Below, piece after piece: positions 36,801 to 48,975 of a stretch of DNA of 64,000 bases. Made by a program: the position numbers and the translations under genes. Source of the DNA: Pieris napi (Eukaryota; Arthropoda; Insecta; Lepidoptera; Pieridae); NCBI RefSeq assembly GCF_905475465.1, contig NC_062259.1:5404501-5468500 (forward strand), given 5' to 3'. Positions within the stretch are counted from its first letter, which is position 1, and each line of letters starts with the position of its first letter. Below the pieces are notes generated by a model that saw only the letters and a program-made list of their open reading frames with translations, did no database searches and was not told where the DNA came from.

Positions 36801-37582
36801 AATGTTACTGTATTGTACATTAAGGTAATCAATAATAAAATAGAATATATACTTAAAATAATATATATACCTGTATATACTGGAGGTGTCGACAGTGAAG
36901 AGCTTGTAGAGCTCTGAGTTGGGGGTGGAGGTGGAGGTGGAGGAGGAGGTAAATGTTGCATTGGAATTGATGGAGGTGGTGGAGCAACCATAGAAGGTCC
37001 CGGCATTGACATCATTTGTGGTGGAATTGGCCCCATATTTATCGGTCTGATGTGCATAGACCCCATACCCATTCCCGGCTGCATTGGTGGAGCCATTTGT
37101 CCCATATTATATGTTAGTTGGGGTCCATTAACAGAAGAAGATGGCTGTGGTTCTGGTTGTGGGGGTGGTGGTGGCGGTGGTGGTCCAGCTAAAGACTCTT
37201 GGATATACATAGCAATCTGTGGTATTGTTTCACCCGAAGACATATTAGCATGTCTCTCTGCTAGAACCTTAGGCAGTTTACCCGTAGTTAAAAATAATGT
37301 CTCTTCATCCTTAGTTGCATGGATAAATGTACAAACTTCCCTGGTGCACGGAGCTCTGTTTTGATAGTCATGACAGAACTTGACAGTTTTTTTTAATTTC
37401 TCAAAATCCAATTCATGTCTAAATCTACAGGAACTACCTTTAGTACATTTTCCCCACATGTAATCTCTACATGTATCTGGTTTTTTGTTATTGGTAACAT
37501 TTCTTGTGCCATTAGTAGCTGGTGTTGCATGTGAAGATCTGGCTGACTGAGAGCCATCGTGTTTGTTGCTGTTGCTGTTCAT
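30833..37582 (-). CDS. CCCH zinc-finger, proline-rich protein, ZC3H10-like (copy A)
   Basis: Nine exons on the minus strand: 36871-37582, 36306-36369, 36137-36231, 35799-35880, 34504-34669, 34381-34422, 33511-33625, 33205-33438, 30833-30999. They sum to 1677 nt, 558 residues, with no phase conflict. Two CCCH fingers: C38-x7-C46-x5-C52-x3-H56 and C70-x8-C79-x4-C84-x3-H88, with FCHDYQN and FIHATKDEE resembling vertebrate ZC3H10; the third ZC3H10 finger is absent. Residues about 135-235 are proline/glycine/methionine-rich, 290-372 are charged and probably helical (KYEEYQRKEEILKIL), and the rest is low-complexity N/Q/S/T. CCCH proteins bind RNA, so an RNA-regulatory role is likely; ZC3H10 itself has been linked to microRNA processing and mitochondrial function. 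A TTCTACACAG acceptor just before the ATG implies a 5' UTR exon. The identification as ZC3H10 is moderate; the gene structure is firm. Confidence 0.85.
31227..32043 (-). mobile_element. Degenerate mariner element (copy A; shared with copy B)
   Basis: Ends CGAGAGGCGGTCAAAAAGTT and the complementary TTTTTGACCGCCCCTCG with TA flanks. The minus strand reads a broken transposase: HCAVTKFLTKHGKTSQTILQ, APGKTMIYKWHALFKQGGDF, VTGDETWV. Several stops and deletions. The same element at the same place in copy B (50614-51490) shows that it was inserted before the duplication. It lies in the last intron. Confidence 0.8.
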
Positions 37583-38199
37583 TTACTGTGTAGAAATAGC
37601 ATATTTTACCATTAATAAGTATACACAAATAAATAAAGACTACTACAAATATGATTTCCATATTCTTTATCTATACTATAGTAGTACTGAAAATTATGGT
37701 GAAAATATGTAACACCCTAAAAATTAATTCTTGTAGTTTTACAGACTACAAACATAATATTCTCTAATGCTGCACATTTAGAGCAATCGAAAAGTCTAGA
37801 TAAGGTTGAAATATAGTTTGACTATATGTTAAAATTAAAATATTTTAAAAATACCGGCTATGAATTTTTACATTCAAAAAATTATGCCAAGTAATAGTTT
37901 TATGTACTACCTTATACATAAAAACACTTTCACATATTCAAACTTTTATATTTTGTACAACAACGTGTTCAACGTCAAAGATGTCAAGAACGTTTACGGT
38001 TTTCTGTATGATAGTTGATACTATACTATTATATGACAATTATAAAATATAAGGGTAAACAATAAACATTTAACTACTATTACCCGAACGATTTACACAT
38101 CACATTACTTTGTCAGGCTGATTCATTGCAATTAATAATGAAGACAAGAAAAAAGGACAGGATTACCTGGCCGCTTTTGGCAAAATCACCAATTTATAT

Positions 38200-38330
38200 T
38201 TTAAAAATTCACACACACAATATAAATAATGTCAGAACGCAAACAGCTGCAGCTCACGACCTGCAACAAGATGGCGGATTACGGATACCGACAGCTAGTG
38301 CTGCCAGTTGCGAGGATTAAAAAAATCTAA
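38200..38330 (-). promoter_or_regulatory. Promoter and 5' UTR exon region of the copy A CCCH gene
   Basis: AACAAGATGGCGG (38262-38274) reads CCGCCATCTTG on the gene strand, a YY1/Pho-type motif, and is shared with copy B. Just downstream on that strand TTGCAG followed by GTCGTG is a possible first-exon donor that would pair with the acceptor before the ATG. Motif-level evidence. Confidence 0.4.
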
Positions 38331-38460
38331 ATATTTAATGATAATATCTAGATAGCCTATGAGTGTTTGATCGTGTAATAAATTAATAATAAATTATGAA
38401 CGTCAAATCAAATTAAATACGTCTCAATTTATTTTTTTCCCACTCTTAAGATATTAAAAA

Positions 38461-39510
38461 TAAATATGTATATTAGAACCGTCTCTATGAAATTATACAA
38501 ATCAAGTCTCGTTATACACACAACAATAAAATAGTATAGAGATATTTCATTTCAATTAAGGTGTCGTACGTCATACGTACGTTGTAAACTATAAAGACTA
38601 TAGTGTTTTTCTATTCAAAGAAAACCATCTTTTTTAAGTGAAACTTCTTAAGGCACTTGAGGGTAACCCTACGGAATGTCACGAATATGTGCAGCGTTTT
38701 AGTCGAAGAAAAGGGACCGATTGAGACCGATTGAGAGAGAGTGAGAAGGGTGAATTACCTTATATAGATATTCTACGTGTAAAATTAAAATTTCATAAAG
38801 AGAATTAATGAAATATTATATTATAGTATCTTATATTATATTAAGCAAAATAATTGTAAATTAAAATGCCGTGTTTTTATTATCAAAGAAATAAATTTAA
38901 AAAATTAAATTTATGATTTGTATCATTATTCGACACTTTTAATATTTTAATGAGCTATAGCTTCCTTTTTCCCTCCCTCTAAGTCTCGAAATCTAAAGTT
39001 TTAGTTTAAAAAATATTGGATTTTTTTTAGATAAAATCTAGTATCTTCTTCGGAGTACATGTTTAATCCTGAACAATTATCTACATATTTACAAAAAGTT
39101 GGTAGTATTGACAAAATTGACAGAATTCGCGGGTCAAATCACCCATACGTTCTAAATCGCCTGTAGCTTCAACGTCTCAGGTTAGTCGAAAGCCCTTTCT
39201 TGGTAACCGATAAAACTAAAAACAAGGACAAAAGAGTCACAACTTCGATGATCACAAAAAAAGGGGGGGGGGGCAAATAATGGGTGATCAATTTAGAGGT
39301 ATAGGATTTTAAATTGAAATAAAACAACGAAAGTTCAAAGCGATAAGGCAATCTTTTTTATTTTTGTGAAGAATTGTTTTTTAGCATGAAAAATCGATGA
39401 ATAAAAAATAATAGATTTTTTTATTTCCTAACTTTTTAATTTTAAAGTTATAGAATAATCAAAATTGAAATTAACCTAATTTCGTGTTTATAGGTTTTCG
39501 GTGAAATTCC
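38461..39510. other. Unique spacer, no gene seen
   Basis: AT-rich sequence between the end of duplication copy A and a repeat-bounded insertion. A G10 run occurs near 39262. No ORF with a recognisable domain. Confidence 0.35.
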
Positions 39511-39580
39511 TATTAAATATATAAACGCAAACCGCCATTTCGAATGTAGATTTTGTCAGAAATTATATCCGTTACTTTTA
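39511..39580 (+). repeat. Left copy of a direct repeat flanking a LINE-containing block
   Basis: TATTAAATATATAAACGCAA then CATTTCGAATGTAGATTTTG recurs, diverged, at 41771-41850. The block between contains the RTE-type LINE. The repeat could be a dispersed element or a local duplication. Confidence 0.55.
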
Positions 39581-40018
39581 AGTTTACGTGAATGTGCTTC
39601 TGCGTTTATTTTATTTGGATTTTTTGGAACCTTGGCTTTATTTTACAATCGAGGTAATTGTTTTATAGCACTATTACTTAATATTTACTACATGTTAACT
39701 GTTACATTATTATTAATTATCTACATATAAACTAGATCTCGGTTAAGTTAGGTCCGCATTTATCACAACATCGATTCAGTCAACCTTAACTGATGTGTTA
39801 CTAATCTGTTTTACCCCTAGTGTTATTTTAATACCGTAGGCGCGGAGGAAGAGCAGCCCCCACCCGCTGTTACAAGCTTCGGCGTTTTGGACCAGCCTTA
39901 GCTGCTACGGGTTGCGTAAAATTCCTGTGCTTTGGTACGCAAGGGTGGAGGGGCTGCATTTCCCGTAGAGCCGGAGCTGTCCGAAAAACCTATTATTATT
40001 ATTGTTCGGTTAAGTTAG

Positions 40019-41514
40019 TTTCGGATTACTGAAAGGAACCCTAAAAGAACTGGTGCCCATTCTGACGAAAATCTTTAACGACATCCTAACATCAGAACAG
40101 ATTCCTGAACAATGGCAAACCTCGCACATAATTCTCATATACAAAAAAGGCTCAAAGGAAGACTTATCCAACTATAGACCAATAAGCCTGATATCAAACA
40201 TATATAAGGTTTTCTCCAAGATATTACTAGATCGATTAAGCACCACATTAGACGAGAGCCAACCAATGGAACAGGCCGGATTTAGGAAAAACTTCGCAAC
40301 GATAGATCATATACACACAGTCAAACAAATCATAGAAAAATACAGTGGATATAACAAAACAGTGTATATGGCTTTTATAGATTACACCAAAGCTTTTGAC
40401 AGCATCAAACATGAAGTGATATGGGAAAGCTTAGAAAACCAAGGAGTATCCGGGCCTATATAAAAATCATAAAACAAATATATGCTAGCTGCAATGCAAG
40501 AATACAAATGGAAACACTCGGAAAGACATTTAAAATCGAAAGAGGTGTCAGACAAGGGGACCCATTATCTCCCAAGCTATTTTCTGCTGTGCTTGAAAAC
40601 ATATTCCGAAAACTAGAATGGAATGAATTTGGACTAAATATAGATGGGAGAAAACTACATCATCTTCGATTTGCAGACGACATTGTATTGTTCGAAGAGA
40701 ACCCTCATAAACTTGGAGAAATGATACAAGACTTAAACAAAGAAAGTGAGAAAGTAGGCCTGAAAATGAACACAAGCAAAACAAAGCTACTATCAAATTC
40801 AATCCCATACGAAATAAAACTTAATAATCAACCTCTAGAATACGTTGCAGAGTACATTTATCTGGGGCAAATTATCTCTCCAACTGATATAACTACCAAA
40901 GAGATCAAAAAAAGATTAGCAAATGGATGGAAAAGATATTGGTCACTGAGTGAGATCATGAAAACTACAGATTTCAGCAAAAAAATAAAGAGAAAAGTCT
41001 TTAACACATGTATCCTACCCTGCCTTACCTATGGCTGCGAAACTTGGACACTATCTAACCAGCATAGGCATATGTTAGCACACTGCCAAAGAGCCATGGA
41101 AAGAAGCATGCTGAGCATAAGAAAATTAGATAAACAAATAAACTCAGACATAAGAGCTAGAACAGGTGTGACAGACATTCTCACTAAAATTGACCAAATG
41201 AAATGGAGATGGACGGGTCATATGCTACGGAGCCCTCGTGAAAAATGGAGCAAAATTGTGACGGAATGGTACCCTAGAGACGGAAAACGAAGAAGATGTC
41301 GACCACGCAAGAGATGGGTAGGACGAACTGAAACTAACAGCAGGCTACAACTGGAGAAGAGTCGCAAAAGATAGAGAACAGTGGAAAGGGTTAGAGGAGG
41401 CCTTTGCCAAGAGGCAAACCGAACTCCGAGATATACTGGAGTGAAAATATATTAAAGTTCAGATATATAAAATGACAGAGTTTCGGAATTTAAAGGCTAT
41501 ATTATTATTATTAT
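40019..41514 (+). mobile_element. 5'-truncated RTE-type LINE with 8-bp target duplication
   Basis: TAAGTTAG occurs immediately left (40011-40018) and right (41515-41522), and the element ends in a (TTA)n microsatellite. Both are typical of RTE-type non-LTR retrotransposons. It contains the reverse transcriptase and the C-terminal region described in the next entry; endonuclease and upstream sequences are missing. Confidence 0.85.
40034..41444 (+). pseudogene. LINE reverse transcriptase, two frameshifts
   Basis: Reverse transcriptase motifs in order: NYRPISLISNIYKVFSKIL, then FIDYTKAFDSI (motif A), GVRQGDPLSPKLF (motif B) and RFADDIVLFEE (motif C with the catalytic FADD). The C-terminal part has LTYGCETWTL, RWTGHMLRSP and the arginine-rich RRRCRPRKRW, typical of RTE-like elements. 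The frame shifts near 40458 (between motifs A and B) and near 41320 (after RKRWV), then continues to a stop at 41442-41444. No endonuclease domain is present. The catalytic residues themselves are intact, so the element is recent but inactive. Confidence 0.85.
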
Positions 41515-41770
41515 TAAGTTAGGTTAGAATATTAATATTTTGTTTTTAAATAACTGTTACCTCAAAACCTCTTCAAACCATCGGATCTATTCGATGTATC
41601 GCATTGTAACCATCGATGTACATATCAAATATTCCTTATAAGGTCTGGGTTCTATAAGACCACACAATGCCAGATCGGAAGGTGGCAGATGAAAAATCAA
41701 CTATGATTGATTATTTTTAATATTATAATCGATTTTCACTTAAAATAAAACGATTATTTATCCACACCCC

Positions 41771-41850
41771 TATTAATTTTATAAACGCAAACGGCCGTTT
41801 CGAATGTAGATTTTGCCAGAACAGTGTTACAGTGCAGATATCCGTTAGAA
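41771..41850 (+). repeat. Right copy of the direct repeat flanking the LINE block
   Basis: TATTAATTTTATAAACGCAA then GTTTCGAATGTAGATTTTGC matches 39511-39580 with several differences and an insertion of about 15 bp near its end. Confidence 0.55.
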
Positions 41851-42800
41851 TCCGAAGTTGTCACTACCATCCACACCGACTTCTCGTAATCAGGTTTCCC
41901 CGGGTAAAAAAAAACAAAAAAAGGGTTTTGTTGTATTATTTCTGCTTTGTTTTTGTTTTTTTTATTTGAATACACTTTTTTCCGGCGCGTGAAATTGATT
42001 GGGGGTGATAACTACACCCCTCCTCCCCCCGCAACCCCAATTCGGGCGACGGATTTTTAAATCGTTACCCTAAACAGGATGGATAGATATCTTAAATGTT
42101 AGTAAAGGTGAGTAATTATAAAATAAAAGGGTATCTATCTATAAAAAAGACAAATTAGTGTTTATGTCTTCATTAATTTATGTAAGTGCAAGTGTTGGTA
42201 CTTTTTAGATGGCATAAAACTACTATTGCAAGTGATTCAGAGGTCAAACACACAACAATAATATTACATATGTTTTGACTAACATTCATAAAAACTGAAT
42301 TTTATTAAAACCATTTTAGAAATATAATAACTATCATAGTAAATAAATAGGAATAAGCAGTGTCCATAAAAGCAGTTAACAAAGTTTGTTTGTTTGATGG
42401 CAAATTTGAAGTCAAACGTAATAGGATAAATCAAAGCAACATTGTAAATAATAATAAAATTGTTGGTTTAAATGTCAAATATAAACTATATTTTAAGGTT
42501 TTATAACTTCAAATTCCATTCATGAAATATAAAAAGTATTATTTTTATTGATCAAGTACAATTAAATTTTTCAGAATACAAGTATAATAATCATGTTAGG
42601 TATGTTGGATCCAAATATTATAAGCTTTCAATTGTTTAAATTCATACCATTCCAAGTGATCGACGTTGATTTTAAATGTTGTAATGACATTGCCATATCT
42701 TATTTTATAAATGTAGTAGCAAAGAATATTAAAAAGGTAGTTATTGCTGCTTTATGATAGCGAAAACTTTGAAAGTCTTCTATCTATCCTTAAGATTTAA
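41851..42800. other. Spacer with no gene seen
   Basis: Contains a C-rich/A-rich stretch near 42000-42040 (CACCCCTCCTCCCCCCGCAA) and otherwise AT-rich DNA. No supported coding sequence. Confidence 0.3.
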
Positions 42801-43170
42801 CTATAGACCCTAAAGAGTTGCGTGATATTTACCGTTTGCCAGGGAAGCCTGGAACAGCCAGACCCATTGTTGCAGAATTCACCTACGTTCACACCAGGAA
42901 TGAATTACTATCCAGATTAAGAAAACTCTTTAAAGAAAAATCAATACCTGAAAAGTTAAACACTCAAACACTTGGGCTCCCAGGAGCAAAAACACCGATA
43001 TATATTGATGAGCACCTTCCACCAGCCCAAAGGAAGCTCATGTATGAAACACGACAAATTGCCAAAAAATATAAGTATGCTTGTTGGTATTCCAATGGCA
43101 GTTTTCCTGCGCATGGACGCAGCTGGTAAGCCTGTTGTAATAGATTTCGAAAAATGTCTTGATGATCTTG
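42801..43170 (+). pseudogene. Fragment of a LINE ORF1-like (RRM) protein
   Basis: The frame reads RDIYRLPGKPGTARPIVAEF, then KLNTQTLGLPG and IYIDEHLPPAQRKLMYETRQ, a pattern common in lepidopteran non-LTR retrotransposon ORF1 (nucleic-acid binding) proteins. A frameshift near 43100 moves the end of the domain (VFLRMDAAGKPVVIDFEKCL) to another frame. Upstream and downstream parts are missing. Confidence 0.65.
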
Positions 43171-44040
43171 TAAAACAAATTATATTACTGCCTTTTTTAG
43201 AATTTATTGTACCTACAGTAAATTTACTGTATTTATTCAGTTTATATTTATTAATTCTTGTTTAACTTAATTTAGATAGAGTTCTAAGATGTTTCTTTTT
43301 AATACAAATTATTGTTATAATTTATTTACACACTCATTTCATTTACTCAACGTTTACATCCACTTACACTCCAAAAACATTCATTTAAGTTTACACTTGT
43401 ACACATTCATAAACACAATATTAGTTATAACCTATTACTTACTCCATAAATTTATGAAAAATGATAGCTCAACAGCCTATGCAACGCTACAAAACCTGCA
43501 CCAAACATTCTTAACACTGAAGACATCATTGTTTTTATTCGTACCTACCAAAACTCGATCAAACAAATGGAATATTCCGTACCTTATTACGTACGTAGCC
43601 GTAATAAGGTACGGAAACGGAAAGACGATTTAATAACTGTTACTCTGTAGCACACCCACTCGCCCACACATATACACGCATGTACACACACATATGAGCG
43701 CGCGCGCACACACACAAAATTTAATTTTGCGACTCCGTTTGCAATGTTTTCTTTTAGCACTTACTTATTTTTTTCTATTGTATCTTATGACAATGACCTG
43801 ATTGTACGTGTTCCGGTCCGGTGGTGGAGAGGCTGGCTATCTATCACATAGGTCTCCTGTTACAGAGACCAGTCTCTCGCATACACTTTCAAATGTTATC
43901 ATTTTAGTTTAATCATAATAACGTTGTATGTAAATGTGAGAGAAGAAATAAAGATTATTAATTTATTTCTTTCCTGATATAGAGGTTTAAATTGGAAACG
44001 GGCCTTCTGCAACAATAACAAAGTTCTATTTTACTAAGCC
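43171..44040. other. Probable retroelement tail and simple repeat
   Basis: 43660-43716 is a (CA)n/(CG)n-rich tract (CACACATATACACGCATGTA, GCGCGCGCACACACACA). 43740-43975 ends in AGAAATAAAGATTATTAATT and may be the 3' UTR of the element whose ORF1 fragment precedes it. No further coding sequence. Confidence 0.4.
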
Positions 44041-44043
44041 TAA

Positions 44044-45135
44044 AGGCCCATTTACATGATGCCATTTTCTTGCCTGTAGCATACAATTATGTCGACGCAA
44101 TAAATGAGTTGCATGGTCTAAACAAAACGTAACATTCTTGATCAATGGGAAAAGTTTCCTTTCAAAACTATTATTGATGTAAACAGCACGTACAATAATT
44201 TCTTACGCAATTCTTGTACGCAATTATCTCTTCATTTGCAAACATGAGTGCAGTGAGTGAGGGTGTGTTAAATTAAATTAAATAAAAATTAAATAAATTA
44301 AAAATTAATTTAGTCTAAATTTTTTATTTTGTTTGTTATTTCCTTCGGTCCGAAACCGTCAACTTCAAATTCCTGTGAAAATGCTGCTAGCGCAGCATTA
44401 CGTGCATCGGTTCTTATAATTTACATTTTCGGTATCCCATAAACACTCATGACTGCGATAAATCTCAATGAACTTTATTATATCAGCAGAACTGAATTTA
44501 AACACCTTTTTACTCATATTCATACCTCTCTGTTGGATGGTTCTAATCTTTTAAGTAGACTGAGCTCTGGTGGTGAGCGTCTATTAAAAAAAAAACAATA
44601 ATTTATGTTTATAAAGAGCCAAAGATGTTACACTATCTGCGTTTAGAATAGAAGTACTGACAACAAAAAACAGAAACTATCTTTTTATATAAAATTCAAA
44701 CCGGTATTCTTTATATTCTAAACTAAAACTTTTTCTTTACATGTGACAAGTGTTGCCTGCCTTTATTACATTAATATTAACATATTCAAACTCCAACACT
44801 CTTCTAAAATATTTAAGACTTGAATGAAAAATTTGTCAACGCAAATACGTGCAATACTTGCACGAAAGCGCCATTAAATGGTATACGCACGTACAAGCCG
44901 GTGTTTAGACAAGTCAAAACTTGAAAGCAATAATCTCCTTAAAATAGTTGCATTGGTGTAAACAAAAGGCATGTGCAATTATTTCCTTGTCAATACTTGA
45001 ATACAATAATTGCATTCAAGTTTTCAAGTGTAAACAGTTGCATACAATTCTTGAACGGCAATTATTGCGCTTCATTTATTGCATTCAATTATTGCTCTGG
45101 TATGTACAAGAAAATGGCATCATGTAAATGGGCCT
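44044..45135 (-). mobile_element. 1.1-kb PIF/Harbinger element with MADF remnant
   Basis: Ends AGGCCCATTTACATGATGCC and complement, continuing ATTTTCTTG; TAA duplicated at 44041-44043 and 45136-45138. On the minus strand from 44523 an ORF opens MNMSKKVFKFSSADIIKFIE, then LWDTENVNYKNR, a MADF DNA-binding domain, broken by a frameshift near 44400. Near the right end several short subterminal words recur in both directions (CAATAATTGCATTCAAG). No transposase domain remains. Confidence 0.8.
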
Positions 45136-46388
45136 TAATGCTTATAGATATAATTTTTTCGTAAAATATGCTATTTTAATTCTCATGAGATGTCAAATGG
45201 TATTGTCAGAATGCCAAATACCAATTTTTGAGCGTGTCAAATTTTAGCTACAAATGTAAACAATCTCATTGAGCGGCGCTTTTGTCGCGGTTATTCTTTA
45301 TTAGAATACCAAATTGTAACATGACACTTTCACGAATGATTTGCGGGCAAAATCCGCTGTGAGAGTAAGTTACAGAATAGCAAGGCTGCACTCATCAATA
45401 AGGTTACTTTATATTTACACCAAAAATACTATATCAACATTTATTTTAGCTATTGGCTCAGATTAGCCACTTTACTACTAGAGTTGGTGTATTACGTTAG
45501 TCCCTATATACCCTTTTAGCTTTGTTTTATTTTAATACATAAAGCGTAAAATCATTGGAAAGGACTTGTAATAATAAGCAAGTAGGAACTCCTCTTTTAT
45601 ATTAGGCAAGTAGCGTCTAGACGAGTAACGACCATAATTACTATTTATAGTATTGTTATGGTCGTTTTACTAGAGGTAAAATTCAGAAACAGGGCTAAAA
45701 AACGCCAAGCCTCACTCGCATACGTCAAAAATGTATTCTATTTTGACATACGGGAATAATAGTTCGCGCTAAGTCTCATTTCTTAATCGCACCCTCGGAC
45801 ACTACTTGCCTATTTCTGGCGGAAATATATGATAATTAAGAGAAAGATACGAAATTACCAGCCTAAACAAAATATTTTATTAACATGCGAGTTTCTCAAA
45901 TACCGGGTGTAAATCGTAAAAACTACTTCAACCGTAAGTAACAAAGAATTCTCCCATATTTTTATTTAATTCCGGGTTTAATAACCGTAACAAGTATTTC
46001 TGTTTTAAAAAGAACCAATGGGAAATTAAAATAAAACCGCAAACTATTTTGTTCGGCAACTATTTACACCCGGCAATGCGTACTTATTTCTCAAGTCATA
46101 AAAAATTACATTTACATTACGTAAACTAAGCCGTAATATTATATTTACACAAAATTAATAATAACGATGATATTAGAATTTATTAAAATATCTGACTTTT
46201 CATGTTTTACAAGACACAATTCAAAAGATCTTCAGCAATCCAAAACACATTTTGGATATTTTTTATTAAATTGATTTGATAACACTGTATAAATAAATAG
46301 CAATGAAATTAGCCCATTGTAAATGAAATTTTAAATATAAAGTGAACACTACCATACTAAAACGATGTGACTAGTTCTTATATTATAA

Positions 46389-47645
46389 CTAGTCTGGCCA
46401 TAAATACTGTTATATACATACTTTTCATCTCTTTAATTATTTTAAATTTGGAACACGTCCTATATTATTTAGGGGTAGGAAGTTGGGGAGCCGGAAAGAC
46501 TTGGAGCTAGGTAAAATACGAGGCTCACTACCGAACGCCCTTTGCCCCAACTAGGGGTTATAGGACATTAAAAAGATACTTTTCATCTCTTTAATTATTT
46601 TAAATTTGGAACACGTCCTATATTAGTTTAAAAACGTTTTTAGATTTTGCGCCATTTCACATATTTTTTCGTATTCATTATCTAATTATACAATATGAAA
46701 TGGGGTGTTAAAGAATATGCAATGATCCCCTTGCACAAAGTGGGTATGGAGCCGTCGGTCATATTCCAGATACTTCAAAAGCTTGGTATCAGCCGTATGT
46801 TCATACATCGTACTATCAACAGATACAACAACACTTCGTCTGTCGAAGACCAGAAAACATCGAGGCGGCTGCGTGCTGTTAGAACTAAAAAGGCTGTTTA
46901 AATCCAGAATTCGTCGAAACCTCATTAGGAAGCAAAAAATCTTATCGCGAGAAATGAAAACCTCTAGGACTCAGTCGCGTATTATAAAACAATCCGGAAG
47001 CTCGGCGCTTATCGTCGACACCCAGGATTGATGCCCTTAATCAATATTTACAATTAATGAGAGTGGATCGATCCTTCTGTCGCGATACGCAGGTGAAATA
47101 TCCTCTTTACCGATGAAAAATTTTTCATGATTGAAGAATGCTATAACAAGCAAAATGATAAAGTCTGAAAGGTACAACGTGGTCATCATTCTGCGTCAGT
47201 GACGGTCTGGTGGGGCGTGTCTTATCAAGGAGTCACACTTTTGTGAAAAAGGGGTGAATACTTCAGCCAATGTGTATCAAGATACAGTCTGGGATATGTT
47301 TTGAAACCTCTCAGCAATACACTTTTTAAAAATATACCGTGGAATTTCCTGGTCACAAGGCACCAACTACCCAAGCCTGGCTTGAATCCAGACTTTATAC
47401 GTTCCGAACTTTGTACGAGCTGAAGACTGGCCCTCTACCTAGCCCGGATCTTAACCCTTTAGACTTCAAACTATGGTAAGTTTAATAGGACATGGCTAAA
47501 CGATACGGCGACATTAGTCTCTTAAAAAATCTTTGAAGCATGCAGTGGCGAAATATCCCTTGGAAACAGTGTGATAACATTACATTACTTTATTTGAAAA
47601 AAAATCGCATGTTTCATTTGTAACAGAACTTATGGCTGTACTAGG
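46389..47645 (+). mobile_element. Degenerate Tc1/mariner-like element, present only in copy B
   Basis: Ends CTAGTCTGGCCATAAATACT and ACTTATGGCTGTACTAG. The interior is a full-length but frame-broken transposase: VKEYAMIPLHKVGMEPSVIF and KLGISRMFIHRTINRY (helix-turn-helix), FTDEKFF..EECYNKQNDKV, VTVWWGVSYQGVT, WP.P.SPDLNPLDF. Copy A has the empty site near 28318. It is a longer relative of the element at 23332-23803. Confidence 0.75.
46418..46625. repeat. 50-bp direct repeats around a 108-bp spacer within the mariner
   Basis: ATACTTTTCATCTCTTTAAT and onward is present at 46418-46467 and 46576-46625 with no difference I can see. The spacer (46468-46575) is GC-richer, and holds GTTGGGG and CCCCAAC as short inverted repeats. 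It looks like a later insertion or a duplication accident in the leader of the transposon. Confidence 0.65.
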
Positions 47646-48975
47646 TAGTTATGATTAAATTAAAATTTATATTTGTGGCTAGATTCCATATACATTAAAA
47701 AAATATACATTTACAATTGATACTTTTGTTAAAATTCCGAAATTATTTCCTTTAATCAACAGATAATATATTGTGGAGGCACAAGTTTTATCATTTCTTA
47801 TTTATTACTTTAATTAAGTAATTGTATACTACCTAGGGCTTGTGACTTCTATTATATATATATACATATTACATATATGAATATTTGAATGTCGGCTCTA
47901 TGGAATGCGGCCGTGTTAAGGCGATCATAATTATATTAAATCACAAATTCATAGAATTTTTTTTATATTGTGATATCCTTATTTATAATCATATATCTTA
48001 AACCTATTTTATGGAAGAATAATCAAAACGCATTGCTTTTGCTTACATCGCACCTTATTTCGATGTTTCAAGGCACTTGAGATATTCCTGTGTTAACTCT
48101 TGTATTTATATTTATTGCTAAGTAGGCGCTATATAGCGATACAAAAATAAAATTTAAATTGTGAACAATAATATATGTTGTATAGTGACATAATACACGT
48201 GAATGCAATACACGTGAATTGGGACCGTAACAGCACGATGGACAAATAAATAGTAATATCCGATCTTTAATATTGTTAACAAGAAATTGAATTAATTAAA
48301 TACAAGGACATTCAAATAATGATATTGTAATTCATAAAAAAAACATATTGTAAAGATAATTTACTAGTCTAAATGTCACATTATAAAAGCATATCCTGTA
48401 ATCAAATACTTTTAAAAACTATTATATATAATCATATTTATACAGCATGGATTTTGATATAAATCCGTAGTACACGTCAACATACTCATAGTCTTTTAAA
48501 ATTCAGATTGTATCACATTGCAACATGTCAAGTTCAGTTATCGTCTTAAAATTAGCTTAATCTTAAATTAACGTTCATATATTTACACCTGTCAACGACG
48601 CTAGCTCCCGCCCACCATGCATATGCATCCAACATTATCTGAAACATTTAATAAGGACAAATGTTATTTTACATAGACCAATTAAAAGCTACAACTTTGT
48701 GGAGCTGAATTAATTTAACAATAGTTTATTTTTTTTATATACTGAATCAAAACGTGAATTTTAATAAATACATTTTTGCTTTATATATAATAGGTTAGGA
48801 TGCTTCTCATTTTTCAACATATGAAAATTACTAAGTTACTAAAATAACGAACCAATATTTTTTATTTATTTCTTAATACGTAAGGGGTCGCTACAATGTG
48901 CCAAAGTTTGTAAAACTTGTGATTATAACTTGCAGCTCAATGTACATAAAACAGTTTTATTCATCATTTATACAT

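Larger units (their letters stand above)
27413..38460. repeat. Segmental duplication, copy A (direct orientation)
   Basis: This block is repeated at about 45466-58765 in the same orientation, including all nine exons and all introns of the CCCH gene. The gene body and its introns are almost identical between copies; the outer edges (27.4-28.9 kb and 38.0-38.4 kb) are clearly more diverged. Copy A specifically holds a mariner relic at 28891-29335 and a Harbinger element at 30187-30743, both absent from copy B. Edges are placed by eye and may be off by 100 bp or so. Confidence 0.9.

Noticed and set aside
37050..37364. 104-codon glycine-rich ORF on the + strand (and its twin at 57313-57627)
   Set aside because: It is the reverse complement of the proline-rich coding exon 1 of the ZC3H10-like gene; conservation between copies follows from the real gene.
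40421..40480. Start of a separate second gene downstream of the LINE RT
   Set aside because: The second ORF begins in another frame of the same reverse transcriptase domain; motif order A, B, C shows one protein with a frameshift.
43664..43716. Possible CRISPR-like or regular repeat array
   Set aside because: It is a plain CA/CG dinucleotide tract; no repeat-spacer structure occurs anywhere in the window, as expected for an insect genome.
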